From: Polyporus tsugae
Taxonomy: Eukaryota; Basidiomycota; Agaricomycetes; Polyporales; Polyporaceae
Assembly (NCBI GenBank): GCA_024305745.1
Contig: JAHRBS010000007.1
Coordinates: 3,348,001-3,412,000 of the forward strand
Reading direction: 5' to 3'
DNA length: 64,000 bases
Numbering within the stretch: the stretch's first letter is position 1; every line of letters starts with the position of its first letter. Below the pieces are notes generated by a model that saw nothing but the letters and a program-made list of their open reading frames with translations, was not told where the DNA came from and searched no databases. Made by a program: the position numbers and the translations under genes. Below are positions 13,216 to 23,475 of the stretch, piece after piece.

Positions 13216-15478
13216 ATGTCTCTGTCAGCAACCAGAATGCGCATGCCCTCCGTCTCAAAAGCGTCCTCACCGACGCAGATCATCCGTTCTCGCTCAACGG
13301 TCGCAAGCACGAGCGCGTCGATACTCGAGGCCAAGTCAAGGGTGCGAGACCACGCCAGGAAAATCAGCGGGTCTAGTGTCCGGGAGGCAACCCCTTCTAA
13401 CTCTGTGTACGTCCCACCATATTTTGTGCGACTAGCTGCGGCTTCTGAGACAGCGCATCCATAGACGGCCTTCACCATCCCCAGGGTTCCAGCAGCTGCC
13501 CACAAGAAACAACGTCCCTTTCCCTCCACCCTCTCTTCCCCCTCATGCGGAGGGCCCCCTCGACCACTCCTTCGTTGGAATGTCCGGCGGCCAGATCTTC
13601 CACGAGATGATGGTCAGGCATGGCGTGAAGCATGTTTTCGGATACCCCGGCGGCGCCATCCTTCCTGTCTTCGACGCGATCTACAACTCCCCCCAGTTTG
13701 AGTTCGTCCTCCCACGACACGAACAGGGCGCCGGCCATATGGCAGAGGGCTACGCTCGTGTGACGGGCAAGCCCGGCGTCATCATCGTTACCTCCGGTCC
13801 GGGCACGACGAATGTCGTCACCCCCATGCAGGACGCGCTCAGCGATGGTGTCCCTCTCATTGTTTTCTCCGGCCAGGTGGCCACGTCCCTCATCGGCTCC
13901 GACTCGTTCCAGGAAGCCGACGTTGTGGGGATTTCAAGAGCATGCACAAAATGGAACGTCATGGTCAAGGACATCTCTGAGCTCCCCCGTCGCATCAACG
14001 AAGCGTTCAAGATCGCGACCTCGGGACGTCCCGGACCTGTCCTTGTCGATCTCCCCAAGGACATCACTGCAGGTATCCTGAAAACTCCCCTGCCTTTCAA
14101 GGCAACTACCCCCGGCCGTCCTCTTGGTCTCCCTTCCAACCCCCTCCTGCCCACTGACCAGTCCATTGACCGTGCTTCCATCGCGCAGGCCGCCAAGCTC
14201 ATTAACCAGGCTCGGCGGCCCGTCATCTATGCCGGCAATGGTGTTCTCTCGTCGCCGTTGGGGCCCAAGCTGCTCAAGCAGATCGCGGACGAGGGTAACA
14301 TCCCCATCACGACCACCCTCCAGGGATTGGGTGCCTTCGACGAGCTCGACGAGAAGTCCCTGCACATGCTCGGTATGCACGGTTCAGCGTACGCCAACCT
14401 TGCTATGCAGCAGGCGGACGTCATAATCGCCCTCGGCGCGCGGTTCGACGACCGCGTGACGGGCAAGGTCGACACTTTTGCACCCGCGGCCCGTGCGGCC
14501 GCGCTCCAGGGCCGTGGCGGCATCATCCACTTCGAGATCATGCCGAAGAACGTGAACAAGATTATCGAGGCGAACATCCCCGTCCTCGGCGATGTGATCG
14601 CGGGCATGGCCGTGCTCGCGCCGCTCATCAAGGGGCAGCCCCGGACGGAGTGGTTCGACGACATCCGCGAGTGGAAGGCCAAGTACCCGTTCACGTTTAA
14701 CAAGAGCGCGGCGGGCGCGCCGATGAAGCCGCAGGAGGTGATCGAGGAACTCGACAGGCAGACGGCGCACATGAAGGACGAGGTCGTCATCTCTACCGGG
14801 GTAGGCCAGCACCAGATGTGGGCTGCGCAGCACTTCCGCTGGCGCACGCCGCGCTCGATGGTCACGTCTGGCGGGCTGGGCACCATGGGCTTCGGTTTGC
14901 CGTCGGCGATTGGCGCGAAGGTCGGCGCGCCCAACAAAACGGTGGTCGACATTGACGGCGACGCGTCGTTCTCGATGACGGCGATGGAGCTCCAAACCGC
15001 GTCTCAGTACGGCATCGGCGTCAAGGTGCTCGTCCTGAACAACGAGTTCCAGGGCATGGTCCAGCAGTGGCAGGGTTAGTGATTCCGTGGCTTTGCCCGC
15101 GAATATGGTGCTTATATGCGCTTCGATCAGACCTCTTCTACGACGGCCGCTACGCGCACACGCGCATGGTCAACCCCGACTTCGTCGCGCTCGCGCGTGC
15201 GATGAACGTCCACGCCATCCGCTGCAAGACCGCTGAAGAGCTTCCCGAGAAGATGAAGGAATTCCTCGAGTACGACGGCTCGAAGCCGGTGCTGATGGAG
15301 TGTGTCGTCGACAGGGCCGAGCACGTGTTCCCCATGGTATGTAATGCCAGATAATGGGTATATGCGCGTTGAGCCTGACTGTTCCGCTCAGGTTCCTGCT
15401 GGCAAGGCTCTCGACGAGCAGATCCTTCACCCAACGTTCCGGGAAGCCTACGAGAAGGGCAACCACAGCAAGCGGTAA
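13216..15478 (+). CDS. ILV2: Acetolactate synthase catalytic subunit (mitochondrial)
   Basis: Thiamine-diphosphate enzyme condensing pyruvate to 2-acetolactate (or with 2-ketobutyrate), the first common step of valine, leucine and isoleucine synthesis. Exons 13216-13404, about 13493-15074, 15131-15336 and 15392-15478 give about 687 residues. The first exon is Ser/Arg-rich and lacks acids early (MSLSATRMRMPSVSK), as expected for a mitochondrial presequence. The core starts FVGMSGGQIFHEMMV, then GYPGGAILPVFDA, the catalytic Glu in RHEQGAGHMAEGYAR, IDGDASFSMTAMEL for ThDP/Mg binding, and NNEFQGMVQQWQDLF. The first intron's exact borders are uncertain (donor GTGTAC; acceptor TTCCAG chosen for phase). 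Position 13880-13882 encodes Ala in SGQVATSLIG where yeast and plants have Pro. Confidence 0.95.
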
Positions 15479-15941
15479 AGCCTGGTGGCATCGCTCCGTC
15501 TATTGCTCCATCTACGTATCAATAACCCAGGTCGCCTTACGACTTCACATCCTTACGTATAGAACCCGCCCAAGGAACGCCAACTGTTGCTCATGCTGAC
15601 AACAATCTAACATGCCATATTACCATACATCACCGTCTTATAGGTCGCCCCGGCTTCGGGGCGTCCTCTCCGCACGTGTCGATCGTTCATTGGATCAGGA
15701 AAGAAGCAAAAGTCCCTTCAGGGACAACATGTATCTACTAATACGGGTTGGTTACACGAAGTGGAAAAGTCTCATCGGCCTCCGCTATTTCTTTTCGTCT
15801 CCCGATTCGTTAGTGGGGTGCTTCGAAGCGGTTGTGGTCAACTAAGACGATCAGTGTTCCATGCACGGCTACCATGCCGCAGGTAGCTTCAGGTCTATGA
15901 GATGGTATATGCATACAAAGTACACAGTCCAACGCTATCCT
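15479..15941. other. Convergent 3' flanks of ILV2 and TYR1
   Basis: About 460 bp between two convergent stop codons. Nothing coding is seen; it should contain both polyadenylation regions. Confidence 0.4.
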
Positions 15942-17683
15942 CTACTTGGTTTTGACGCTCTCTTCTGTGTCCATGAGAGCCTGAATCATAGCTGAGCCAA
16001 CCTTCGTCGCCTCCTCGAACCGCGACTCGAAGAAGCTCGCGGTGTGCATGAAGCGCTGCTTGTACAGCTCAAAGTTCCCGAACGATATGCACTGGCTCCA
16101 CCCGCGCGCGCCGACGACGAACTCGAGGTCGTCCGAGCGATGTGTCGTGTCGTACAGCGCCGCGTGGATCGCCGCGTCGAGGCGCACCTCCGAGCGGAAC
16201 AGGTACTCGGCGACCCCAATCCAGAGCCGGAAGATCGGCGTCGCGGCGAGGTCAAGGTGCACGAACGGGTTGATGCCGAGGTGCGCCCAGCAGTCGACCA
16301 TCGCGAGCAGCGAGAGGTGCGAGTTCGGCGGCGCGCGCGACGTTGGCGACGTGTTATCCGCGGGCTTCTTGCCCAGGCTGAACCGGTCGAGGACGTCCTC
16401 CGAGAGCAGGATGGGCGGCCGCGGCTTCCCGTTCCCGTTCCCGTTCCCGTTCCCATTGGCGACGGCGACGGCGTGCTGGCGGTGGCGGTCGTCGTCCTGC
16501 AGCTGGAGCTGGAGGCACTCGCCGAAGACCTTCTGGCGGGCGGCGTAGATGCGCGCGCGGAGGCCGGCGGCGTCGCCGGCGAGCATGAGCTTGAATATCT
16601 CGGTCGTGGAGCGCGCGAACTGGTCGGTCTGGACGCGCGCGGAGGGGTTGAGGATGGCGAGCCCGGCGTAGACGTGCCATTTGTTGGAGTAGATGCGGAG
16701 CATGATGTTGACTTTGACGGTCTCGATCCCGCCGACGTACATGCCATGCTCCCAGGGGTAGGACGCGGAGCAGTGCCAGGCGGTGCCCATGCTGCCACCG
16801 GGAATCGAGCTTCATCAGCGTTGGGGAGGAGGAGGAAGGAAGAGTAGGCTGAGGACACGCTTACGTGAGGAAAGCTGCGTGGGTGACCGCTTGGGTGTTT
16901 GCAGTTACGATATCGTGGTCTTCGTAGGAGAGGTAAACGTAGCGGGACTGCAGGGGAGCGAGGATGCACTGGACTAGTTTGAGGGCGTCGTCCGTGGCGC
17001 GGTGTTGGATCAGGACCTGGTGTGGAAATGAGTGCAGTCGCGCGTCGCGATGGAGAATCGCACGTACAAGGGGTTGGCCTATGGTGGATACCGTTGGGCC
17101 ATGTAGGGAGTGGCAGGAGAGGATGTGAACGTCCGCCGGAAGGTACTTCTCAAATGCCGCCTTCTCGGGTGCTTTCACGGACGTCTGACCCGCTACGATG
17201 GCGCCGATCTTCGTTGCTGTATGTGATATTGGCATTGGATAAATAGAGGGAAGAGCGGGGACCTACATGGTCCATATTCAGCGACGACGCGGTCGATGAA
17301 TTCTGCCTCGACGGAGTAGATGATGTAATCTGAGATCCGAGACACAAGGTGCCCATCCCTGAGAACATGGATGCCCGGCACATCTGAGGTTGGCGGGGAT
17401 TAGTGCAAATAGATGCCGAGGGGGGGGGGGACATACTGACCTTTGTACTTTTCCTTCAAATCACCATATTTCGAAGGTAAATCGCAGATATAAATCCTAG
17501 AAGACGCCGTCAACAGACTGATTATTGGCATGCTCTGCACTCTGCCGTAATGGGCCCTTACTTCTTCCATCCCGCTTCTGAAAAACATCGCGCATACAAG
17601 TTGCCCATCGCCCCCATGCCGATGAGCCCAATTGAGGGCTGCTCCTCGACGGGAGAGTCAGGAGTGACATCCGGTCGGGCCAT
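15942..17683 (-). CDS. TYR1: Prephenate dehydrogenase (NADP+)
   Basis: Oxidatively decarboxylates prephenate to 4-hydroxyphenylpyruvate in tyrosine synthesis. Five exons (17683-17562, 17496-17441, 17383-17267, 17216-16865, 16791-15942) give 498 residues. A Rossmann nucleotide-binding motif opens the protein (IGLIGMGAMGNLYAR). It is followed by VLRDGHLVSRISDYIIYSVE, KIGAIVAGQTSVKAPEKAAF, CHSLHGPTVSTIGQPL, SYEDHDIVTANTQAVTHAA and MGTAWHCSASYPWEHGMYVG, all diagnostic of fungal TYR1. A lineage-specific linker contains an Asn-Gly repeat. The second intron holds an 11-nt C run (G run on the given strand) close to its donor. The start at 17683 gives a compact N-terminus; an additional upstream exon cannot be excluded. 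Confidence 0.93.
16427..16456 (-). repeat. Hexanucleotide repeat coding (Asn-Gly)n inside TYR1
   Basis: About five units of CCCGTT (given strand) encode NGNGNGNGNG in a linker that is not part of the catalytic core. It is a likely length-variable microsatellite. Confidence 0.8.
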
Positions 17684-18179
17684 ATTCTGCAGATGAGAAA
17701 ACTTGGGTCAGCATCGCACGGGCTGGGCGTATCCGACAACTAGGATGAATGGGAGCAAAGCAAGCCACCCATGAAGAAGCTGCAGGGTCATCAGAAGAAG
17801 GATCAAGGTCGTGTGACTTACTCGAACAACTGTCGCCGGTGCGTTGGTTGTCGCTGGAGGTCAGCGAGGTTTCAGCCGTCGCCCCACTTCGCGTACAGAG
17901 AAAAGGTGGCAGGGTGTGGCAGGGAGAGGTACCTGGCACGAGGGGGTATTTGAAGGGGACTGTGTGAGCCCGGCATTCTCTCCGACGAGGCGTCGAGTCA
18001 GTTCAAGTGGCGGATCCCGCCTATCCTAATCAGGAAACCGCGAAGGTTGAAGGCTCTCTTGGCCACAACCGCCCTGCGCCCTAACTCCTTCCAACAGCTC
18101 CAATGCCACAATGGTACGACGATTGCGCAGGTAATTACCAAGATGTTATCATAGAAGCCGCTATCGAACCGGCGATCTC
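17684..18179. other. TYR1 upstream region
   Basis: About 500 bp between the TYR1 start and the stop of the TFIIIC-subunit gene, both on the minus strand. No gene is seen. It must contain the TYR1 promoter and the 3' end of its neighbour. Confidence 0.4.
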
Positions 18180-21085
18180 TCAATCAGACTCGTCATCTTC
18201 CTCATACTGGCCCCCTGTCTCCGCTCTCATCCCCTCCACACCGTTATACGGCAACGGTTCCCTGCCCCATTTACCTAACAACCAGTCAATCCTGCACAGC
18301 CCAGAGCCTGTGGCTGAGGCGAGCAGGGGCACACGTGCGAGCCCGTTGCCATCGTTCCACACCACACGGTGGATCCCAACCTCTGGTGGCCATGCGCCCG
18401 TGCCAACAGGAATAGTCTTGTTCTGGCGCGTCGCTGCTGGACGATTGTGCGTCTCCTACAACTCGGCGAGGGGCGGTGTCAGCATAGTCCATGTGGGTGT
18501 CTGGAAGATAGAAGATAAGAACCTTGGGAAGGAAGTGCTCCAGCATCCTGTACTCGCCGACCGCTCGGCTGTGATCAAGTTGGTAGATCTTGTGCTCGAG
18601 GAATGGCTATGCGAAAAGTCAGCACTCTATCTCTTTATAACCCCGAATATCAGACTGACTATAAGACCGCCTCTTCTCGTAGATCTCAGCATGTTTGTGG
18701 TCAAACACGATCCATCGGTGACCCCAATGGCGAGCTGGGGGTGGTAGTCGGACGCTGCGAGACTCTGTCGGACGTATGAGCGACAACGGCCATTGAGCGG
18801 ACAAACATATGGAGCCTCACCCATATAGGCCCATTGGGTTCCAGGAGGGTATGACCTCGGCCTAGCATGCTCGGGGCTATGGAGTACGCCTTGATGATGT
18901 TTTCGTGGTCTATCGTTACCGCGCTTCCAGCATATGTCGAGTAACACATAGACGTAACGACATCTATGTGGGATTGAACATTAGGTAGCGGAGAACTCAA
19001 AACGGTGGTCAGCTCACCTCTGGTACGATTCATGACATTCCCGCACATGTCCCGGATATCGGTGATCGTCTCGACTCCGTCGTAGCCACCGCTCGCAATG
19101 ACCGTCGGGTCATCCGACGTCTCTTCGCCCTCGACATCACACACGGGCGCGCGGACCCACGCGATGCTCCGGATTGCGGACTGGTGAACGGTGAAGTAGT
19201 GAGTTGGGAGCAGCGGCGTGGCGGACTGCCGGTAGAGCGCGGTGCCGATGTGGTACACAGCGATGTTACCTACGGCAGAAATCGTGGGCTCGCACAGTCA
19301 ACGGGGTGTAAATGGGACATACCGTTTGTGCAGCCGATTGCGACAACTTCGCTGTTAGCCCAATCGAAAGACCAGCAACATGTCTCTTCCAGCTCGATCC
19401 GGAGAAGGGGTTTGGACGGCTTCACTAAAAATTTGTTATTACATATTACAGATGTTGAACAAGCTGAAAATGGTCGACATACCGTATACCGGGGCATCTG
19501 TTGGGTAGCCTACAGGAGCCGGGGTCGTCCGAGGGTCGGGGACAGCATAGAAGGTCAACGAGCCGTCCTCGAAGGTGCCGCCGATAATACCGAGTTTCCT
19601 AAGTCCTTCATCGTTTGAGTCCTGGTTTATCAAAGGCACTGTCAGCACGGAGTCAGACCGACATCATCCAACATACCGTTATCGGATCGTTCGCAGGCAA
19701 TGGACACCACTTCAAGTCATGGGCTGGACCACTATCAATACACAGCACCATTTCGCACCGCATTTCTCCAGCGTCTGGGGCGTTTTCGTCAACTTCCATT
19801 GCGTCCTCCGTGCCAGTGGATGGGCCCAGGCTCCAAATCTGTATGCAAGCAGAAGACGACCGTCGGACGCGAGAGCCAATCGTTGGTGAGTGGTTGTGGG
19901 ATGGAAAGGGGCCCACTGCGAGATATTGTCTGCATTGGTGATCTGCGTGAATGTTAGTATTTCACCTAACGGTTTTATATGGCGGGTTTCACTTACGTGG
20001 GCGGTCATCTGGGTGAATGGGACACCAGTCGATTCCCCACACAGGTGCGCCAGCGTTGAAGACATGGGATTTGCTGTCGGAAAAGAACCGTGCTAGAAAT
20101 GATGGATCCGTAAGTTGAGGTGAAACTACGTATTAGGAAACCACTCACAGATTTTGACGTTCTCAAACATCTTGAGCTCAAGCCGGGTCTGCTTTCCGAA
20201 TGGTCCGAATGAGCATGGGATAGGCGGCGAAGGCTTCAGAGTCCCGTCGTTCGCCGTCTGTGTATCACGGGGGAGATACGGGATCGCATCACTGTGGAAG
20301 CATGAGCACGCAGGTTTTAAAATGCTCCGAACGAACACCACCACTTACGAAGCGTCTAGGACTTGGTACTCCCCTAAAGGGAGCCGTTCGTGCACCCTCG
20401 GCCGTCGCTCGCGCTCCGTCGTGTTCGGGGAGCTATATGCCTCCTTGAACCACCCTCTATCCTCTACCATATCCCACAGAGGACCGGGACCGACATTGTA
20501 CCCCCAGGACCTGTTGACCCGATCGGCAACCACGTTGTTCACAGCCCACGCGTTCGTCAACGCAGTGGACTCGGGCTCGAACAGCTCAGGGGCCTCGATG
20601 AGTCGTTCTGTCTTCCCTCCCTTCTGATGAATGCCGACGGACCGGTGTCGGTGGTGGTAGCTCGGCAAAGCGTGCTGCTGCCTGTTGGAGGGATGTGTGA
20701 GCCCGGGAGCCAGCATAACCGACCGTTTTGCGGGAGTTTTAGGGACAGCGCTCTTTCGTGTGGGAGCAACGCTCGCTGACTCAACGCCAGCAAGGGAGGA
20801 TTCTCCGGCTGCGGCTGCCCGAGGTCGGCGAGGTTTGGCTACCGTCACCACACTCTCTTCTGGCTTTTCTTCTTCAGGTTCTGCATCGTCCAGTGTGATG
20901 TCCTCCACGTCGTCTTGCACTTGCTGATCATGAGCAGCATCCAGTTCGAACTCGCTCCCGCTATCGTCTTCTTCAATGTATTCCCTTGTGCCAGATGGTC
21001 CGGCGCCGTCCTCGTCCAGGCCCTGAAATCCTGATAGGGCGGCGTAGTTTGGGCGTGAGGCCCGCGAACGGAGTTGTCTTGCCAT
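18180..21085 (-). CDS. TFIIIC subunit, WD40 type (tau91/Sfc6-like)
   Basis: Multi-exon WD40 protein resembling the tau91 (yeast Tfc6, fission yeast Sfc6) subunit of TFIIIC, which binds the B box of tRNA genes for Pol III initiation. The first exon (21085-20349) holds a disordered acidic/basic N-terminus (MARQLRSRASRPNYAALSGF), then SWGYNVGPGPLWDMVEDRGW. The second exon (20291-20149) ends in ENVKIC. Later exons give SHVFNAGAPVWGIDWCP, HDLKWCP, LGIIGGTFEDGSLTFYAVPD, CCWSFDWANSEVVAIGCTNG, HQSAIRSIAWVRAP, IASGGYDG and LASATGSGLCRIDWLLG, typical blades of this propeller. The stop at 18180 follows an acidic tail (YEEDDESD). At least eight introns occur; inner borders were not all fixed. Family call is good; the precise subunit name is inferred. 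Confidence 0.72.
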
Positions 21086-21544
21086 CCCGGCGTATGCTTG
21101 CAGATTATGTATCGAAATAGCTGTAAGTGAGATTAACCGAGACTTACTATATGCGCCTTGGAGATGAGAAGTCTCGGAAAGAAGCCACACGCTTTAGAGC
21201 GACGAGATTGACCTGATGAACGAGTAAGTGAGTTCGAAACTTATGCACCTCTGATGACATGACATGCTCACCGTATGTGGTATTAAGACGCCTCAGCGCA
21301 CCCTGAATATTTTTACAAACCCAATTTCTCGCAGAATGAACGAGACGAGTTTTGGGATGGTGGCGGTTCCAGGACGGTTGACTTTTTGGGACGAGCGGCG
21401 AAATATAGTAGGTTCGGCGCCTCCGGAGAGCTGTCCGGTCCGGAGAGTTGCCGGAGACGTCTCTGAGAAGTTCGCACACTGGCAGCTTCAGCCTTCTCTT
21501 CTCCAGAATGACGACTCGGCGGTCCCCACAATCTCAATCTCGCC
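21086..21544. promoter_or_regulatory. Divergent promoter region: TFIIIC subunit / dehydrogenase
   Basis: 460 bp between two opposite start codons (21085 minus, 21545 plus). No TATA box is evident, and no coding is supported inside. Confidence 0.5.
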
Positions 21545-22989
21545 GTGAACGCAATGTCCGCTGTCGCCCATATACCCAAGACGACAAAGGCCCTTGTCCT
21601 CCGCAAGAGCACCTCCGTCCTCCATGACGCTGTGGTCGAGGACCGACCGCTTCCCCAACTCAAACCTGGCCAGATTATGGTGAGGATACACGCCGCGGCA
21701 TTCAACCACAGAGATGTGAGTGGTGCCGTCGAGACGTTTGTGTCGCGGTGCGGTCCTGAACCCTCAGGCAGCTATGGATTCGCAAGAACTTGTACCCCGG
21801 CATCGGCTTTGGGAGGGTCATCGGTGCGGACGCTGCAGGTTCGCCCATTTCCTTTGTACCGCTAAGTAACAGAGTGCTTAAGTGACCGTGACTAGGTGTT
21901 GTCGTCGCGTCCGCCGACGGGAATGATCCCCTCTTGGACAAGCGCGTGTTCCTCCTCCCAATGCGGGGCTGGGAGAAGGACCCGGATGCTCCAGAATCGA
22001 AGTGAGTCTTCAGTCCGCGCCTCTTTGCGTTAACAGTATAGAGACCCGGATATGCTTCCCCAGTTTCACAGTGGTTGGCGGGGTGAAGGCGGTTGATTTC
22101 GGCACATTTGCACAATACGTCGTCGTCGACCGCGACCAGGTCATCCCGACCCCGGACCACCTCGACGACGTACACGCCGCCGCGTGGCCGGTTGGTGGTG
22201 TCACGGCTTGGAGGTAGGAGCTTCTGCATAATATTTTCGCGACGCCTGGTGCTAAATAAACGGACGACGCAAAGGGCCACTATAGTCAACGGCGCCGTGA
22301 AGAAGGGCGACAACGTCCTCGTAACCGGTGTCGGCGGAGGTGTGGCGATTGTCGCGCTCCAGCTCGCCGTTTCTGCAGGCGCGAACGTCTATGTCACGAG
22401 CGGCAGCGAGGAAAAGATTCGCAAGGCCGTGGAGCTCGGTGCCAGTGGTGGCGTGAGCTACAAGAATAGTGCGTCGCGCCCGGCATACTCACCTAACCCA
22501 TCGTTCACCGTTTACAAATTCAGAGGACTGGCCTGACCAGCTCGGCGCCCTGCTCAAGAAGGACGGCAAGGGGCTACTTAACACCGTCATCGACGCTGGC
22601 GGAGGAGACATCATGGGGAAGACTTCTCCGATACTCAAGCCGGGCGGGCGTGTCGTAGTGTTCGGAATGTAAGACCCACTCCTCCGTTAACAATAGCATA
22701 ACTAATCCCACCGTACCTTAGGCATACAAACCCCAAGGTGACGATGACGATGCGCGAGGTAATGAAGAACCAGAAGCTGCTCGGGTCCACGATGGGCTCG
22801 CACAAGGACCTCATCGACGCAACGAACTTCCTCGCCGAGCACCGTATCGTGCCCGTCGTCTCGCATGTCCTTGACGGCCTCGAGTCAGCCGACGAGGGGT
22901 TCAGGCTCCTCGAGGACGGGTCGCACTTCGGCAAGATCGTCATGCGCATACCTCCAGATTCGCCAGCGACCGTCCCCGCTAAGCTCTGA
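21545..22989 (+). CDS. Zinc-type alcohol dehydrogenase-like / quinone oxidoreductase-family protein
   Basis: MDR-superfamily NAD(P)H oxidoreductase. Seven exons (21545-21715, 21772-21838, 21896-22001, 22064-22213, 22275-22468, 22524-22668, 22722-22989) give 366 residues; a second Met at 21554 is equally plausible as start. The GroES-like N-domain shows PGQIMVRIHAAAFNHRDLW and GRVIGADAAG. The Rossmann domain carries VTGVGGGVAIVALQLAVSAG (nucleotide loop) and GSEEKIRKAVELGA. The Cys/His zinc ligands of true alcohol dehydrogenases are not evident, so a reductase acting on enones or quinones is more likely than classical alcohol oxidation. It ends HFGKIVMRIPPDSP. Substrate unknown. A decayed gene of the same superfamily lies at 51.7-52.95 kb. 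Confidence 0.88.
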
Positions 22990-23475
22990 TCCTCTCAAAC
23001 GTCTTCTCCTCGCTCTTCCGTTTTCCCCGCTTTCGCATGCTCAACACACCAGCACGCATATATGCAACCCAGTTCGGTCTATCTGTATATATGTACAACG
23101 AACGCGGCCTATGCTACGACATGACCAGGATAGATACATAATGGAACATGAACATGAACATGAAAGAACGTAAAAACATGAGGATCCTTGACGTTGGACA
23201 AGTGAAATGGGATGAGTGCGTAGACGTCCGAGCGGGATCGTCACAACATACATAGTCCAATGTGATATCAGAATCGAGAAGGCACGACTGCATGGTCCTC
23301 CGTTGAGATACCACCATTAGATAGTGAGATAAAATGCAGTGTAAAAGCGACGTGCAGGAAATACGCAGGGCAGTCGTGAGCGATGGATACAACCTCCGGA
23401 TGCACATGATGCGTAACGAGCAATCCCTAGATATGCGACCCTCCTCCCCACCCTCCAGGATGAAACTCTGCGTGC
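22990..23475. other. Convergent 3' flanks with a short hexamer repeat
   Basis: Lies between the dehydrogenase stop and the Pns1-like stop. About four copies of GAACAT/ATGAAC occur at 23143-23165. Nothing else is recognised. Confidence 0.4.

Noticed and set aside
13405..13484. ILV2 first intron as GTACGT...CCCCAG
   Set aside because: This pairing breaks the frame between presequence and core; GTGTAC with TTCCAG keeps it, though cDNA should decide.
16044..16847. 267-residue plus-strand frame
   Set aside because: Antisense to TYR1 exon 5; repetitive Glu/Val/Arg composition.
18103..18747. 214-residue plus-strand frame
   Set aside because: Exact antisense of the last exons of the TFIIIC-subunit gene, which have clear homology-like sequence on the minus strand.
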